64,000 nucleotides of DNA from Marinicellulosiphila megalodicopiae. Its GTDB lineage: Bacteria; Pseudomonadota; Gammaproteobacteria; Pseudomonadales; Natronospirillaceae. Position 1 is the stretch's first letter. The number at the start of each line of letters is the position of its first letter. Shown here piece by piece: positions 26,718 to 35,049 of the stretch. The translations under genes were made by a program, and so were the position numbers. The notes under the pieces are model-generated. The model saw nothing but the letters and a program-made list of their open reading frames with translations, was not told the DNA's origin and ran no database searches. Location: positions 620,001 to 684,000 of the forward strand of contig NZ_AP023087.1 of assembly GCF_045862395.1 (NCBI RefSeq). The letters are read 5' to 3'.

Positions 26718-27704
26718 TTAAAATCCCAGAACTTGCAAAGCTTTAACCCAGCCACAAGCTCGTTTTAGTCCGAATTTAGAAAAGTGTTGATCGATACTGG
26801 ATGCCTTGCCAATTAGATTGGCAAAACTTTTATTGATATTTACCGAGGCATTTAAAAATTGGGCTTCGGTTAAATCAATCCGAGATAAAATGTCAGGTAA
26901 ATCAGATTTAATCGAACCTTTTTTGCCTTCGGCTAACTGCCTGCCAGTCCAATCTACCAGCTCTAAATAGGATTGTGTTGATATTTGAATGTGTTTTTTG
27001 CAATGTTTGGATAGTGGTAACAAATCATCAGGTTGATCTTTTACCGAGTTAGAGTGATTGGATGCTTTGAAACTTGCACTTCGTTTTTTAACTGATGTAA
27101 ATTCAGATGTTTCAGGTGTGTCCGCCATTTGGGCGCGAACTGGGTTTAAATCGACATATACCATCGCACTTAATAACCCTTCATCATCTAAAATGGCTTT
27201 TGATTTATAACGGCTCTCCCAAAATTTTCCTGTGCAGTTATCTTCAATATTCGAAAGCCTTGCCATAGGTTCGTTAATGTTTTTCATGAACCAGCCAATA
27301 TTCATCAAACGTTCACGCCAAATTACAACGCTTTCACTCAGCAACTTTTCTTCTAAATCGCTCAGTTTTGCGCCTTGTACAAAAGCTTGAGAAATCACAG
27401 TGCCGTTGTAGAGCTTATGCCAGCGTTTAATTATTTCGATTCTGGACCAAGATTCAACTTTTTGAGTGTCTACGCTAATTACTAAATGAAAATGGTTACT
27501 CATGATTGCATATGAAGCGATATCAATGGCGAATATGGTGGGTAGGTTTAATAAAATATCTTCGAGCCAGCCACGACGATGCTCATAATCTTGATTGGTG
27601 TATTGATCCTTACCACATAAAAAAGCACGTCGAACACAACGGCAAGTGATTAAATATTTAGTGGTGGCGGTATAGTTTACAAGGCGTTTTCTAGCTTGAG
27701 TCAT
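26718..27704 (-). CDS. REP-associated tyrosine transposase (RAYT), large form
   Basis: This 328-residue HUH-type Y1 transposase has the metal-binding histidines H71 and H73 in SNHFHLVIS, and conserved blocks GKFWESRYKSKAILDD and AMVYVDLNPVRAQMA. RAYTs bind and move short palindromic REP sequences and are usually single-copy, non-IS genes. The chosen ATG 27704 (MTQARKRL) is preceded by GGAA; an in-frame upstream start would add 15 residues. No inverted REP pair is obvious directly beside it, although a fragment of a second RAYT lies 70 bases upstream. Confidence 0.85.
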   Translation of the reverse strand: MTQARKRLVNYTATTKYLITCRCVRRAFLCGKDQYTNQDYEHRRGWLEDILLNLPTIFAIDIASYAIMSNHFHLVISVDTQKVESWSRIEIIKRWHKLYNGTVISQAFVQGAKLSDLEEKLLSESVVIWRERLMNIGWFMKNINEPMARLSNIEDNCTGKFWESRYKSKAILDDEGLLSAMVYVDLNPVRAQMADTPETSEFTSVKKRSASFKASNHSNSVKDQPDDLLPLSKHCKKHIQISTQSYLELVDWTGRQLAEGKKGSIKSDLPDILSRIDLTEAQFLNASVNINKSFANLIGKASSIDQHFSKFGLKRACGWVKALQVLGF

Positions 27705-27774
27705 TGTGATTCCATAATTAATGATTAATAATAATTTATTGGGAAACATTCAATCCATTTGAAATATGTTGTAA

Positions 27775-28008
27775 TTAATTAAATGATAGATTGGAATTAG
27801 GCGTTGTCAAGTTGGCTTCCGTTGCATGTCCAATAGGGTCCTTCCAATAGGGTCCTTCAATAGGGTCCTTACCTCCTTTAGGTTTTGGTTTGGCTTGAAT
27901 ATTAAGCTGTTGTTCTATTTGTTCGATAAATTTAGATGTGCCTAATACCCAATATTTATTCGTGCATTCTCGAATATCTTGAATGAGTGTGTCTTTGATT
28001 TCTTGCAA
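27775..28008 (-). pseudogene. RAYT C-terminal fragment
   Basis: The residues IRECTNKYWVLGTSKFIEQI and the basic tail QAKPKPKGG match the end of the large RAYT type; the catalytic HUH part is gone. The frame then reads through three copies of a GGACCCTATTGG repeat. The left end of the fragment meets an ATTTGACCCTATTGG sequence, suggesting REP-mediated truncation. Confidence 0.6.
27830..27870. repeat. Three tandem units of CCAATAGGGTCCTT
   Basis: Three 13-14-base units in a row fall within the 3' end of the RAYT fragment. The complement, GGACCCTATTGG, recurs in altered form as TTTGACCCTATTGG at 28015-28029 and near 34616, linking it to the REP-like repeat family of this island. Confidence 0.8.
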
Positions 28009-28014
28009 AAACTA

Positions 28015-28029
28015 ATTTGACCCTATTGG
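28015..28029. repeat. REP-like motif ATTTGACCCTATTGG
   Basis: This is one of several dispersed TTTGACCC motifs in the island (also near 30790, 34552, 34617 and as GGGTCAAAT at 28768 and 31541). It marks the truncation point of the RAYT fragment. Confidence 0.55.
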
Positions 28030-28166
28030 TTTCCATTCAGAACAAGATTCACTAAATGTTTAAAAATTTCACGCAATGCTTTACAATAAAAACCGTATGA
28101 TTAGCATTCATTCTAATAACTAATCAAACAAGGAAAAACCATCAAATTTAATTCACTAGGATAACC

Positions 28167-28691
28167 ATGAAATTACTAATAAGCTTAATCATTGCAATAG
28201 TTGTTACCAGCTGCTCACCTATAACTACAAATATACAAACCACTTACAACGATGTTTACAAAAAAAATCAACTAAATATAATCGTACAAGATAAGAATAA
28301 ATTACCAATTGAAAACGTCAGTATTTATGTAGGGTATAATAGTTCAAAAATGATAACTAACCTAATTGACGAAGTTACAATAACCCCTATAAAAACAGAC
28401 AGTAATGGCAAAGCAACTTTAACCCACTCAAAACAATGGAATCAGACAGTTAAAGATAATGCAAAATGTATTTTGAAATCAAAGGAGTTATTCTGCACCG
28501 AAGAACTGGTTGAAGGATTTGTTAGTGAGGAGTACGTTTATATTAACAAATCAGGATTTAAGGAACAGAAAATATTCTATTTATCTATCATTAATTGCAA
28601 TATTTTAGGTGCAACATGCCAAACCGTCGAATTAGAAAATGGCAATAAACAATTCGTTATTAATCTAGTTATTGACTTAGAATCTATATAA
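28167..28691 (+). CDS. Hypothetical lipoprotein
   Basis: The 174-residue protein has a short signal peptide ending in a lipobox (VVTSC, lipidated cysteine at 16), so it should be membrane-anchored on the periplasmic side. The mature part contains an IVQDKNKLPIENVSIYVG strand region like a carboxypeptidase-regulatory or Ig-like beta fold and four cysteines that could pair. No family name is supported. AT-rich codon use matches the island. The group II intron copy 1 lies just downstream. Confidence 0.7.
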   Translation: MKLLISLIIAIVVTSCSPITTNIQTTYNDVYKKNQLNIIVQDKNKLPIENVSIYVGYNSSKMITNLIDEVTITPIKTDSNGKATLTHSKQWNQTVKDNAKCILKSKELFCTEELVEGFVSEEYVYINKSGFKEQKIFYLSIINCNILGATCQTVELENGNKQFVINLVIDLESI

Positions 28692-29315
28692 TTAACAATG
28701 GTAAATATAGAGCTAGAAAACTAACTAAGACCCAAAATAAAACCTAGGCCAATCCTAGAACTAATCAGGGTCAAATCGTACGCCGTTACCGGCAATATAT
28801 CTAGCAGGTTAAAGTCCTGTCCTAGGAATTACTCATTCACCTAGGTAGCACTGAAAAGCAGTGTTCAAGTAATTGGATGCTGTAAGTTTTTCAAAGGCAA
28901 AACCGCAGACCGCAACGCAAGTGAATCTGTTTAGCCTCGTTAACTAAATAAGGACGCTGACTCTCTGTTTTGAAGGGGAAAGCTGTCATCTTTCAATCAA
29001 AAATATGATTTCTGATCTGTCTTTTTTTTAGACAGTCACAAACATGTTTAATGAGCATGAACGAAAGAGTCCTTCGGGGTTATAAGAGTGGTATGTGGTG
29101 GAAGATACATTGTGCAGGACGGGAGATCCAATAAGGTGATTTTTGCAGAATCAACGGTCATTTATAAGCGAAGAGCGAAATGATGACGGGCTTTATTGGA
29201 AGTCAGAGGGGCTAATAGTACCGTTTGAGGGTGAGCGACAACATAACGACACCCAAGGGAAGTGGCTCTACTTTATTCATGTAACCAAAGAGGAAAAGGC
29301 TCAGATGATTGCATT

Positions 29316-30656
29316 ATGCTATTAACATCTTCCAGTTTGAAAAAACGAGTCGGTGACCTTCAGAGGAAACTATTTCAAAAAGCCAAACAACAATCCACAT
29401 TTTGCTTTTATTCAATCTATGACAAGGTTTATCGTTTGGATGTCCTGCAATATGCTTACGAACTTGTTAAGAAAAACAATGGCAAACCTGGTTTAGATCG
29501 GGTGACATTTGAAACAATAGAACGAGAAATATCAAAGTGGCGTTACTTAAATATTTTACAATCTAAGCTTAAATTTAATTCCTATCAATCCAGTCCAATT
29601 AAACGTGTCGACATACCGAAAGGTAATGGCGAAACTCGTCCGTTGGGTATCCCGAATATTGAAGATCGAATCATCCAAATGGCTGTTAAAATTGTCATTG
29701 AACCAATTTTTGAATCGGGCTTCAGTAATAACAGTTACGGATTTCGTCCTAATCGATCGGCTCATCAAGCCATGAACAGTATTACTCAATCGTTAAGATC
29801 GGGACATACACAAGTGATTGATGCTGACCTGTCGAAATACTTTTATACCATCGCGCACGTTAAGCTCATGAAGTTAGTATCGCTGAGAGTTTCTGATAAG
29901 AAAGTATTAGCGTTATTAAATCAATGGTTAAAGTCGGTGGTGATCAAAGTAGAAAAGAGCGGAAAACAAACGGTTATTGCAGGTGGTAAGAAAAGTAAAT
30001 TAGGCACACCTCAAGGTGGTGTTATCTCGCCATTATTGGCCAATATCTATCTGGATGTATTGGATAGAATATGGGACAAACACAATTTAGCATTTAAATT
30101 AAAAGCGAAAATAGTCCGATACGCTGACGATTTAGTGATTCTTTGTAAAAATGAAACAGATGCATCATATAAAGTGTTAACACAAGTTTTGGGTAAATTA
30201 GATTTACAACTTAATGGAGACAAAACTGAAGTGGTAGATTCGCTAAAAGAGAAGTTTAATTTTCTAGGTTTTGAAATTTCAATGGCAAAAAGCAAACAAT
30301 CAGGAAAAGTATTCCCGATGGTTGAGCCGTCACAGAAATCGATGAAAAAAGTAAGTGAGAAGATTAAATTTTACACTCGAAGAGCGATGAATCCAGTACC
30401 GATAAATGAAGTGGTTAGACAATTAAATGCAACAGTCAGAGGCTGGTGCAATTATTTTTATTATGGTTACGGTCATCGAAAAATAAAGAAGATCCGATAC
30501 TATATGGAAGAAAGTCTGCGACACCAACTAAGGTACAGACACAAGGTGAGAAATAGAGGGGCGAGTTATCATAAATTTCCAAGGCAGTATTTGTACGGTT
30601 ATTTAGGGTTGTATCAGCCACCAGTAAAACCGCGTTGGAAAGTTGTGCATGCTTGA
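29316..30656 (+). CDS. Group II intron reverse transcriptase/maturase, copy 1 (altered motif A)
   Basis: This 446-residue intron-encoded protein splices and reverse-transcribes its intron. It has the RT fingers and palm (KGNGETRPLGIPNIEDRIIQ, YGFRPNRSAHQAM, GTPQGGVISPLLANIYLD, RYADDLVIL) and the maturase/thumb region (VRQLNATVRGWCNYFYYGY), but no HNH endonuclease domain. In motif A, residue 177 is Tyr (SKYFYTI) where copy 2 has the family's Asp (SKYFDTI), from one G-to-T change at 29844. The first motif-A aspartate is intact, but the change may weaken the enzyme. Start chosen at MLLTSSSLKKR. Confidence 0.85.
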   Translation: MLLTSSSLKKRVGDLQRKLFQKAKQQSTFCFYSIYDKVYRLDVLQYAYELVKKNNGKPGLDRVTFETIEREISKWRYLNILQSKLKFNSYQSSPIKRVDIPKGNGETRPLGIPNIEDRIIQMAVKIVIEPIFESGFSNNSYGFRPNRSAHQAMNSITQSLRSGHTQVIDADLSKYFYTIAHVKLMKLVSLRVSDKKVLALLNQWLKSVVIKVEKSGKQTVIAGGKKSKLGTPQGGVISPLLANIYLDVLDRIWDKHNLAFKLKAKIVRYADDLVILCKNETDASYKVLTQVLGKLDLQLNGDKTEVVDSLKEKFNFLGFEISMAKSKQSGKVFPMVEPSQKSMKKVSEKIKFYTRRAMNPVPINEVVRQLNATVRGWCNYFYYGYGHRKIKKIRYYMEESLRHQLRYRHKVRNRGASYHKFPRQYLYGYLGLYQPPVKPRWKVVHA

Positions 30657-30671
30657 GAAGAAGGATATCGG

Positions 30672-30705
30672 AAAGCCGTATGCGGGAGAACCGCACGTAC
30701 GGTTT
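30672..30705 (+). ncRNA. Group II intron domain V (copy 1)
   Basis: The 34-base hairpin starts AAAGCCGTATGCGG and ends CCGCACGTACGGTTT, with the conserved AGC triad and two-base bulge. This is the catalytic heart of the ribozyme and proves the intron class. Confidence 0.9.
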
Positions 30706-30756
30706 GATGAGGGGAGGCTGTCATGTTTTTTTAGATGTGGCTGTCTTCTACTCTAT

Positions 30757-30804
30757 TTGACTTCATACCTCACTGCAGTCCGAAGTCAATATTTGACCCT
30801 ATTC
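30757..30804. repeat. REP-like sequence downstream of intron copy 1
   Basis: Here TTGACTTCATACC stands opposite GTCCGAAGTCAATATTTGACCC. Together with the left exon GGGTCAAATC the uninterrupted site would be two inverted REP-like units facing each other, a BIME-like pair, with the intron inside the left unit. Confidence 0.7.
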
Positions 30805-30825
30805 TATTTAGATTGAGATGAGTGT

Positions 30826-31317
30826 ATGAAAAATAAAAATAAAAATAAAAAATTAAAAGAAGTTAATGAAAATAAAATACCCGATGTAAAATCTTATAAA
30901 GAATTATTTAAGGAGAATAGGAAATTTATTTTTTTGGTAGTTATTTTTATTACATTATCCGCTATAACAGTTCCTCAAATTTTTACAATACCCGTTGGTT
31001 GGGTGATTAATTCAACTATAACTTATGAATTTAATAATTATAGTTATGCTAGAGGTAGTGGTTTTCAAGTGGTGTATTATTTGCAGCTTGTTGGTGAAAA
31101 TAATTTGAAGGAACTTGGGTTTTTTATATACATATTTGCAATTATTTTATATGTATTTTTATTAGGAGTCGGCTCTGTACTTTTTAAGTATATTAAAGGT
31201 GATAAACATGTTGAGTATAAATTGCTTGTGTTGTTGCTCCCATTATTTGTAACGCTGTTGATTTTTAAAATAGATACTTCACATGTGATATTGAAATTCT
31301 TAATTAATACATATTAA
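30826..31317 (+). CDS. Hypothetical membrane protein
   Basis: The 163-residue protein has a lysine- and asparagine-rich N-terminus (NKNKNKKLKEVNENK) and three membrane helices (about 32-56, 98-124 and 133-150). I do not recognise a family. It sits between the two introns, preceded by a REP-like pair, and is followed by REP-like sequence and a terminator. The composition is very AT-rich, as for other orphan genes of the island. Confidence 0.6.
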   Translation: MKNKNKNKKLKEVNENKIPDVKSYKELFKENRKFIFLVVIFITLSAITVPQIFTIPVGWVINSTITYEFNNYSYARGSGFQVVYYLQLVGENNLKELGFFIYIFAIILYVFLLGVGSVLFKYIKGDKHVEYKLLVLLLPLFVTLLIFKIDTSHVILKFLINTY

Positions 31318-31361
31318 TCATTTAGGGTAAATAACAAGGAAAACAGAATGGACCAATGGGG

Positions 31362-31405
31362 GCAGAGTAAATAGAGAACGCGTTAAATTGAAGGCTTACT
31401 CTGAC
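31362..31405. repeat. Inverted repeat with CAGAGTAA / TTACTCTG arms
   Basis: The arms enclose about 28 bases. The right part belongs to a 23-base sequence (31392-31414) that recurs at 37849-37871 (AGGCTTACTCTGACACACAC), so this is a second dispersed repeat type in the island. Confidence 0.55.
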
Positions 31406-31455
31406 ACACACAATAAGCTTGAACAAAACCAACCAAAACACCCAAAATAAAACCG

Positions 31456-31487
31456 AGGCCAATCCCAAAAAGATTGGCCTTTTTTTA
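31456..31487 (+). terminator. Terminator after the orphan membrane protein
   Basis: The stem AGGCCAATC/GATTGGCCT with a seven-base loop is followed by seven T. A truncated relative (AGGCCAATCCTAG near 28746) lies after the lipoprotein gene without its right arm. Confidence 0.85.
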
Positions 31488-32086
31488 TCCAACGTAAACT
31501 AAGTGAAATACACCACAAAACAGAATGGCAAAACAGAATGGGGTCAAATCGTACGCCGTTACCGGCAATATATCTAGCGGGTTAAAGTCCTGTCCTAGGA
31601 ATTACTCATTCACCTAGGTAGCACTGAAAAGCAGTGTTCAAGTAATTGGATGCTGTAAGTTTTTCAAAGGCGAAACCGCAGACCGCAACGCAAGTGAATC
31701 TGTTTAGCCTCGTTAACTAAATAAGGACGCTGACTCTCTGATTTGAAGGGGAAAGCTGTCATCTTTCAATCAAAAATATGATTTCTAATCTGTCTTTTTT
31801 AGACAGTCACAAACATGTTTAATGAGCATGAACGAAAGAGTCCTTCGGGGTTATAAGAGTGGTATGTGGTGGAAGATACATTGTGCAGGACGGGAGATCC
31901 AATAAGGTGATTTTTGCAGAATCAACGGTCATTTATAAGCGAAGAGCGAAATGATGACGGGCTTTATTGGAAGTCAGAGGGGCTAATAGTACCGTTTGAG
32001 GGTGAGCGACAACATAACGTCACCCAAGGGAAGTGGCTCTACTTTATTCATGTAACCAAAGAGGAAAAGGCTCAGATGATTGCATT

Positions 32087-33427
32087 ATGCTATTAACATC
32101 TTCCAGTTTGAAAAAACGAGTCGGTGACCTTCAGAGGAAACTATTTCAAAAAGCCAAACAACAATCCACATTTTGCTTTTATTCAATCTATGACAAGGTT
32201 TATCGTTTGGATGTCCTGCAATATGCTTACGAACTTGTTAAGAAAAACAATGGCAAACCTGGTTTAGATCGGGTGACATTTGAAACAATAGAACGAGAAA
32301 TATCAAAGTGGCGTTACTTAAATATTTTACAATCTAAGCTTAAATTTAATTCCTATCAATCCAGTCCAATTAAACGTGTCGACATACCGAAAGGTAATGG
32401 CGAAACTCGTCCGTTGGGTATCCCGAATATTGAAGATCGAATCATCCAAATGGCTGTTAAAATTGTCATTGAACCAATTTTTGAATCGGGCTTCAGTAAT
32501 AACAGTTACGGATTTCGTCCTAATCGATCGGCTCATCAAGCCATGAACAGTATTACTCAATCGTTAAGATCGGGACATACACAAGTGATTGATGCTGACC
32601 TGTCGAAATACTTTGATACCATCGCGCACGTTAAGCTCATGAAGTTAGTATCGCTGAGAGTTTCTGATAAGAAAGTATTAGCGTTATTAAATCAATGGTT
32701 AAAGTCGGTGGTGATCAAAGTAGAAAAGAGCGGAAAACAAACGGTTATTGCAGGTGGTAAGAAAAGTAAATTAGGCACACCTCAAGGTGGTGTTATCTCG
32801 CCATTATTGGCCAATATCTATCTGGATGTATTGGATAGAATATGGGACAAACACAATTTAGCATTTAAATTAAAAGCGAAAATAGTCCGATACGCTGACG
32901 ATTTAGTGATTCTTTGTAAAAATGAAACAGATGCATCATATAAAGTGTTAACACAAGTTTTGGGTAAATTAGATTTACAACTTAATGGAGACAAAACTGA
33001 AGTGGTAGATTCGCTAAAAGAGAAGTTTAATTTTCTAGGTTTTGAAATTTCAATGGCAAAAAGCAAACAATCAGGAAAAGTATTCCCGATGGTTGAGCCG
33101 TCACAGAAATCGATGAAAAAAGTAAGTGAGAAGATTAAATTTTACACTCGAAGAGCGATGAATCCAGTACCGATAAATGAAGTGGTTAGACAATTAAATG
33201 CAACAGTCAGAGGCTGGTGCAATTATTTTTATTATGGTTACGGTCATCGAAAAATAAAGAAGATCCGATACTATATGGAAGAAAGTCTGCGACACCAACT
33301 AAGGTACAGACACAAGGTGAGAAATAGAGGGGCGAGTTATCATAAATTTCCAAGGCAGTATTTGTACGGTTATTTAGGGTTGTATCAGCCACCAGTAAAA
33401 CCGCGTTGGAAAGTTGTGCATGCTTGA
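32087..33427 (+). CDS. Group II intron reverse transcriptase/maturase, copy 2 (intact)
   Basis: This 446-residue protein has all RT motifs intact, including motif A with SKYFDTI (D177) and the catalytic YADD (about 268-271), plus the maturase domain. No DNA endonuclease domain follows, so mobility would rely on nicked or replicating target DNA, as known for endonuclease-free group II introns. This copy is the probable source of active protein for both introns. Confidence 0.9.
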   Translation: MLLTSSSLKKRVGDLQRKLFQKAKQQSTFCFYSIYDKVYRLDVLQYAYELVKKNNGKPGLDRVTFETIEREISKWRYLNILQSKLKFNSYQSSPIKRVDIPKGNGETRPLGIPNIEDRIIQMAVKIVIEPIFESGFSNNSYGFRPNRSAHQAMNSITQSLRSGHTQVIDADLSKYFDTIAHVKLMKLVSLRVSDKKVLALLNQWLKSVVIKVEKSGKQTVIAGGKKSKLGTPQGGVISPLLANIYLDVLDRIWDKHNLAFKLKAKIVRYADDLVILCKNETDASYKVLTQVLGKLDLQLNGDKTEVVDSLKEKFNFLGFEISMAKSKQSGKVFPMVEPSQKSMKKVSEKIKFYTRRAMNPVPINEVVRQLNATVRGWCNYFYYGYGHRKIKKIRYYMEESLRHQLRYRHKVRNRGASYHKFPRQYLYGYLGLYQPPVKPRWKVVHA

Positions 33428-33442
33428 GAAGAAGGATATCGG

Positions 33443-33476
33443 AAAGCCGTATGCGGGAGAACCGCACGTACGGTTT
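33443..33476 (+). ncRNA. Group II intron domain V (copy 2)
   Basis: The hairpin is the same as in copy 1, with intact AGC triad. Confidence 0.9.
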
Positions 33477-33527
33477 GATGAGGGGAGGCTGTCATGTTTT
33501 TTTAGATGTGGCTGTCTTCTACTCTAT

Positions 33528-33545
33528 TTGACTTCAGACCGCATT
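33528..33545. repeat. Left REP of the RAYT unit, right half (split by intron 2)
   Basis: TTGACTTCAGACCGC continues GGGGTCAAATC (31540-31550) across the intron. It is the inverted complement of the REP at the right end of the RAYT gene, so the transposase gene is bounded by two inverted REPs. Confidence 0.75.
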
Positions 33546-33585
33546 GAGCTATCTTTAAATTAAGCCCACTTAAAGTTAGCTCAAT

Positions 33586-34560
33586 ATGTCTAGACCTTTA
33601 CGAATTGAATTTGAAAACGCTTTTCACCATGTTATGAATCGAGGCCGTGGACGGCAGGATATTTTTTTAGATGATACAGATTATCAATACTTTCTTCATT
33701 GTATCGAACTGGCTTGTCAGCGATTTAAGGTTGAAATTCACGCTTATTGTTTGATGACCAATCATTATCATCTTTTAATAAAAACACCTAATGCTAACCT
33801 TAGTTATGCTATGAAGCATATTAATGGGCTTTATACTCAATACTTTAATCGAAAACACCACACTGATGGGAGTCTATTTAGAGGGCGCTATAAATCTGTA
33901 TTGGTGGATGCTGATAATTATTTATTGCATGTTAGTCGATACATTCACAGAAACCCAATTGAAACAAAAAAGCCCATGGTTGAAAAGTTATCGGATTATT
34001 TTTGGTCAAGTTATCCTGCGTTTATAAATGAAATCAATCCACCAACTTGGCTAAATAGAGATTTTATTTATCAATTACAAAATAAACATCAAAAATACAA
34101 TGCTTATAAACAATATGTTGAGTTGGGTAATGATCAGGCTATTGGTAAAATTTATAACGCTAAAAAATTATTGTCTATTTTGGGTGAGGATTCATTTGTT
34201 AAAAGGGTCAAGAATAATATTAAAAATGGTAACGATGAAATAAGATTGGTATCTAAAAATATATCGCCAGAAGTGATTGTCGCATATTTATCGAAGCGCT
34301 TTAGTCTTGATCAGTTTGATATTTTGAATGCTAAGCAAGGCGTGAAAGAAAAGAACTTACCACGCTGGTGTGCAATAAAGTTATGCCAAGATCTTTGTGG
34401 AATGAGGCTTAGTGAATTAGCTTATTTATTTAATGTGCAAAGTTATACAACAATCTCTAAAACCGTGAGTCGATTAAATAAATTAATGCAAGAAGAAAAA
34501 GAAATAAAATCAAAATATGATAAATTATTAAAAGGTTTGATGTCTGAAGTCAAGATTTGA
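33586..34560 (+). CDS. REP-associated tyrosine transposase (RAYT) with DnaA-like C-terminus
   Basis: This 324-residue HUH transposase begins MSRPLRIEFENAFHHVMNRG, the classic RAYT start. H60 and H62 in MTNHYHLLIK bind the metal, and the nucleophile lies in YTQYF (83-87). The C-terminal part (about 225-310; LPRWCAIKLCQDLCGM, YTTISKTVSRL) resembles the DNA-binding domain of DnaA, common in long RAYTs. The gene is bracketed by inverted REP-like sequences; its last codons and TGA stop lie inside the right-hand REP. The left one is split by intron copy 2. Confidence 0.9.
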   Translation: MSRPLRIEFENAFHHVMNRGRGRQDIFLDDTDYQYFLHCIELACQRFKVEIHAYCLMTNHYHLLIKTPNANLSYAMKHINGLYTQYFNRKHHTDGSLFRGRYKSVLVDADNYLLHVSRYIHRNPIETKKPMVEKLSDYFWSSYPAFINEINPPTWLNRDFIYQLQNKHQKYNAYKQYVELGNDQAIGKIYNAKKLLSILGEDSFVKRVKNNIKNGNDEIRLVSKNISPEVIVAYLSKRFSLDQFDILNAKQGVKEKNLPRWCAIKLCQDLCGMRLSELAYLFNVQSYTTISKTVSRLNKLMQEEKEIKSKYDKLLKGLMSEVKI

Positions 34561-34632
34561 CCCCTAGCCCTAAGATTTGACCCCCTGCCCTGTGGACCCC
34601 CTGCCCTGTAAAGGTTATTTGACCCTATTGGC
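34544..34632. repeat. REP-like cluster after the RAYT gene
   Basis: It starts with TCTGAAGTCAAGATTTGACC, overlapping the RAYT stop, and continues as several shorter reiterations (AGATTTGACCCCCTGCCCTG, GACCCCCTGCCCTG, TTATTTGACCCTATTGG). It looks like repeated, progressively shortened REP insertions at one spot. Confidence 0.7.
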
Positions 34633-34634
34633 TT

Positions 34635-34811
34635 CTTATTGTTGATAATTACGCGACTCATAAACATGAAAATGTCAGGAAGTGGCTAGAAAAAAATAGT
34701 CGCGTGCAATTACATTTTATTCCCACAAGTTCGTCATGGTTAAATTTGGTTGAAAGGTTTTTTGCTTTAATTACACAAAATCAATTAAAAAAGGAATTTT
34801 CACATCGGTAA
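34635..34811 (+). pseudogene. IS630-family transposase, C-terminal fragment
   Basis: The 58 codons read LIVDNYATHKHENVRKWL, then LHFIPTSSSWLNLVERFFAL, the region of IS630 transposases that holds the second Asp (VDNYATHKH) and the final Glu (LVERFF) of the DDE triad. The frame ends at TAA. The N-terminal 280 or so residues are missing; the break lies at a REP-like TTTGACCCTATTGG sequence. Confidence 0.85.
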
Positions 34812-34833
34812 AAGAACACCACCTAATCAAGAC

Positions 34834-35024
34834 ACACCTAATCAAGACACACTGAATAAGCAACAAAACGTCACAAAACTAGGATAGTGAAATCACCGTC
34901 TTAAACTATTTTACGCTTGTTTCAGGATATCAAATATCTTATCCATAAATACTTTGAATTTATTGAAAACGCTTGATTAACATTGATAATGTAATTTGTT
35001 TATTACGTGTATTATTCATGATCA
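34834..35024. repeat. 191-bp direct repeat, copy A
   Basis: Its partner is 37929-38119, in the same orientation, with only five base differences that I can count. It starts ACACCTAATCAAGACACACT, with an extra partial unit just before it, and ends at TATTCATGATCA. No gene lies in it. It follows the IS630 fragment. Confidence 0.9.
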
Positions 35025-35049
35025 ATAATCTTAATAGGGGCAAATCTTT

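Larger units (their letters stand above)
28778..30756 (+). mobile_element. Group II intron, copy 1 (with reverse transcriptase)
   Basis: This full-length intron of 1,979 bases begins GTACGCC and ends CTCTAT. The 5' ribozyme domains span 28778-29315, the maturase gene follows, and domain V is clear at 30672-30705 (AAAGCCGTA stem with the AGC triad, GAGAA-type loop). Domain VI follows to the 3' end. It is 99% or more identical to copy 2. The exons read GGGTCAAATC on the left and TTGACTTC on the right, i.e. the intron splits a REP-like sequence. Confidence 0.88.
31551..33527 (+). mobile_element. Group II intron, copy 2 (with reverse transcriptase)
   Basis: This full-length 1,977-base copy differs from copy 1 by only a handful of bases, including two T fewer in a T run of the 5' ribozyme region. 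It begins GTACGCC and ends CTCTAT. The left exon is GGGGTCAAATC and the right exon TTGACTTCAGACC; joined, they are the exact complement of the REP-like sequence at the end of the RAYT gene (34546-34564). Domain V is at 33443-33476. Confidence 0.9.

Noticed and set aside
29143..29325. A 60-codon frame before each intron maturase gene (also 31914-32096).
   Set aside because: It lies in the 5' ribozyme part of the group II intron, where similar frames are common artefacts of structured RNA; no protein family fits.
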